A stretch of DNA of 64,000 nucleotides, taken from the NCBI GenBank assembly GCA_036004685.1, contig DASYRE010000037.1, positions 33,217 to 97,216 of the forward strand, in the 5' to 3' direction. Shown piece by piece: positions 63,863-64,000 of the stretch. Position 1 is the first letter of the stretch. The number at the start of each line of letters is the position of its first letter. Made by a program: the position numbers and the translations under genes. This DNA is from Candidatus Polarisedimenticolia bacterium (lineage in GTDB: Bacteria > Acidobacteriota > Polarisedimenticolia > Gp22-AA2 > AA152). The notes beneath the pieces were generated by a model. That model ran no database searches and had not been told where the DNA came from. It saw only the letters and a list, made by a program, of their open reading frames with translations.

Positions 63863-64000
63863 AGTGTTGCGTTTCGGAAATCATGTTAACACCGAGGTCG
63901 CCGAGGCGCCCGGATCGCAAGGCGCGCCAGAGCGTCGCGTACCCAAGGCGGTACGCAAGCGAGGCGCAACGCGGCGAGCCGGGATGGATCGGGGGCCGAA
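63863..64000. repeat. Possible dispersed repeat element at the right edge
   Basis: 138 nt of non-coding, strongly patterned sequence running off the window. It contains a perfect dyad GCGTACC-CAAGGC-GGTACGC (63937-63956) flanked by CG-rich GCAAGGCGCG and GAGGCGCAACGCGGCGAG blocks, a pattern resembling dispersed palindromic elements of many environmental bacteria. Only one copy is inside this window, so its repetitive nature is unproven. Confidence 0.4.

Overview
The window is GC-rich, densely packed chromosomal DNA from a Gram-negative bacterium. LpxC, a phosphatidylserine decarboxylase pathway, NtrYX, tsaB/rimI, DUF465 and a 2-oxoacid:ferredoxin oxidoreductase occur together with many long TPR, beta-propeller and S55-peptidase proteins. 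That mix suggests Acidobacteriota or a similar deep-branching Gram-negative phylum. This is an inference from gene content; no rRNA, tRNA, CRISPR array, insertion sequence or prophage was seen. Most genes sit in operons with 4-nt ATGA/GTGA overlaps, and several convergent pairs have almost no space between them.

Layout, 1-19.8 kb: a phospholipid operon on the minus strand (psd, pssA, a Usg-type ASADH homologue, and a coiled-coil exported protein cut by the window edge); DUF465; a minus operon joining two tandem GGDEF-PilZ proteins (the first degenerate) to tsaB and rimI; an ECF sigma factor with a zinc-finger anti-sigma factor; then a plus-strand run of prkA, yeaH-like, spoVR and a MinD/J-like/HTH fusion, followed by gshA, ftcD, an acyl-adenylate ligase and a GT2 glycosyltransferase.

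19.8-38 kb: a radical SAM enzyme that resembles the archaeal tetraether lipid synthase family; an Rrf2 regulator lacking Fe-S cysteines, followed by a PHP-domain protein; DUF4390-ntrY-ntrX; lpxC; a stem-loop-rich leader ahead of a secreted TPR protein; a TPR repeat protein; a GAF-like protein; a small basic protein; and a minus operon of an unknown protein with a ribbon-helix-helix-like tail, an S55 (SpoIVB-type) peptidase and a secreted beta-propeller protein.

38-64 kb: a secreted HExxH protein; a CNNM/CBS membrane protein; a flavin-dependent halogenase-like enzyme facing a second acyl-adenylate ligase; a 950-residue SPFH-AlkP-TPR fusion; an ABC-2 exporter; an HtrA protease; a beta-hydroxyacid dehydrogenase; a minus operon with a CBS protein on each side of korA-korB; an AhpD-like protein; the SOS mutagenesis operon lexA-imuB-dnaE2-rhomboid, with no imuA; a VOC protein; DUF72; an SGNH-type protein; a small exported protein; and a repeat-like, dyad-containing tail at the right edge.

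The best candidates for undescribed biology are the SPFH-AlkP-TPR fusion, the Tes-like radical SAM enzyme, the tandem GGDEF-PilZ pair coupled to tsaB, the MinD/J/HTH fusion after prkA-yeaH-spoVR, the CBS-flanked KOR operon with dyads in its leader, and the RHH-S55-propeller operon.
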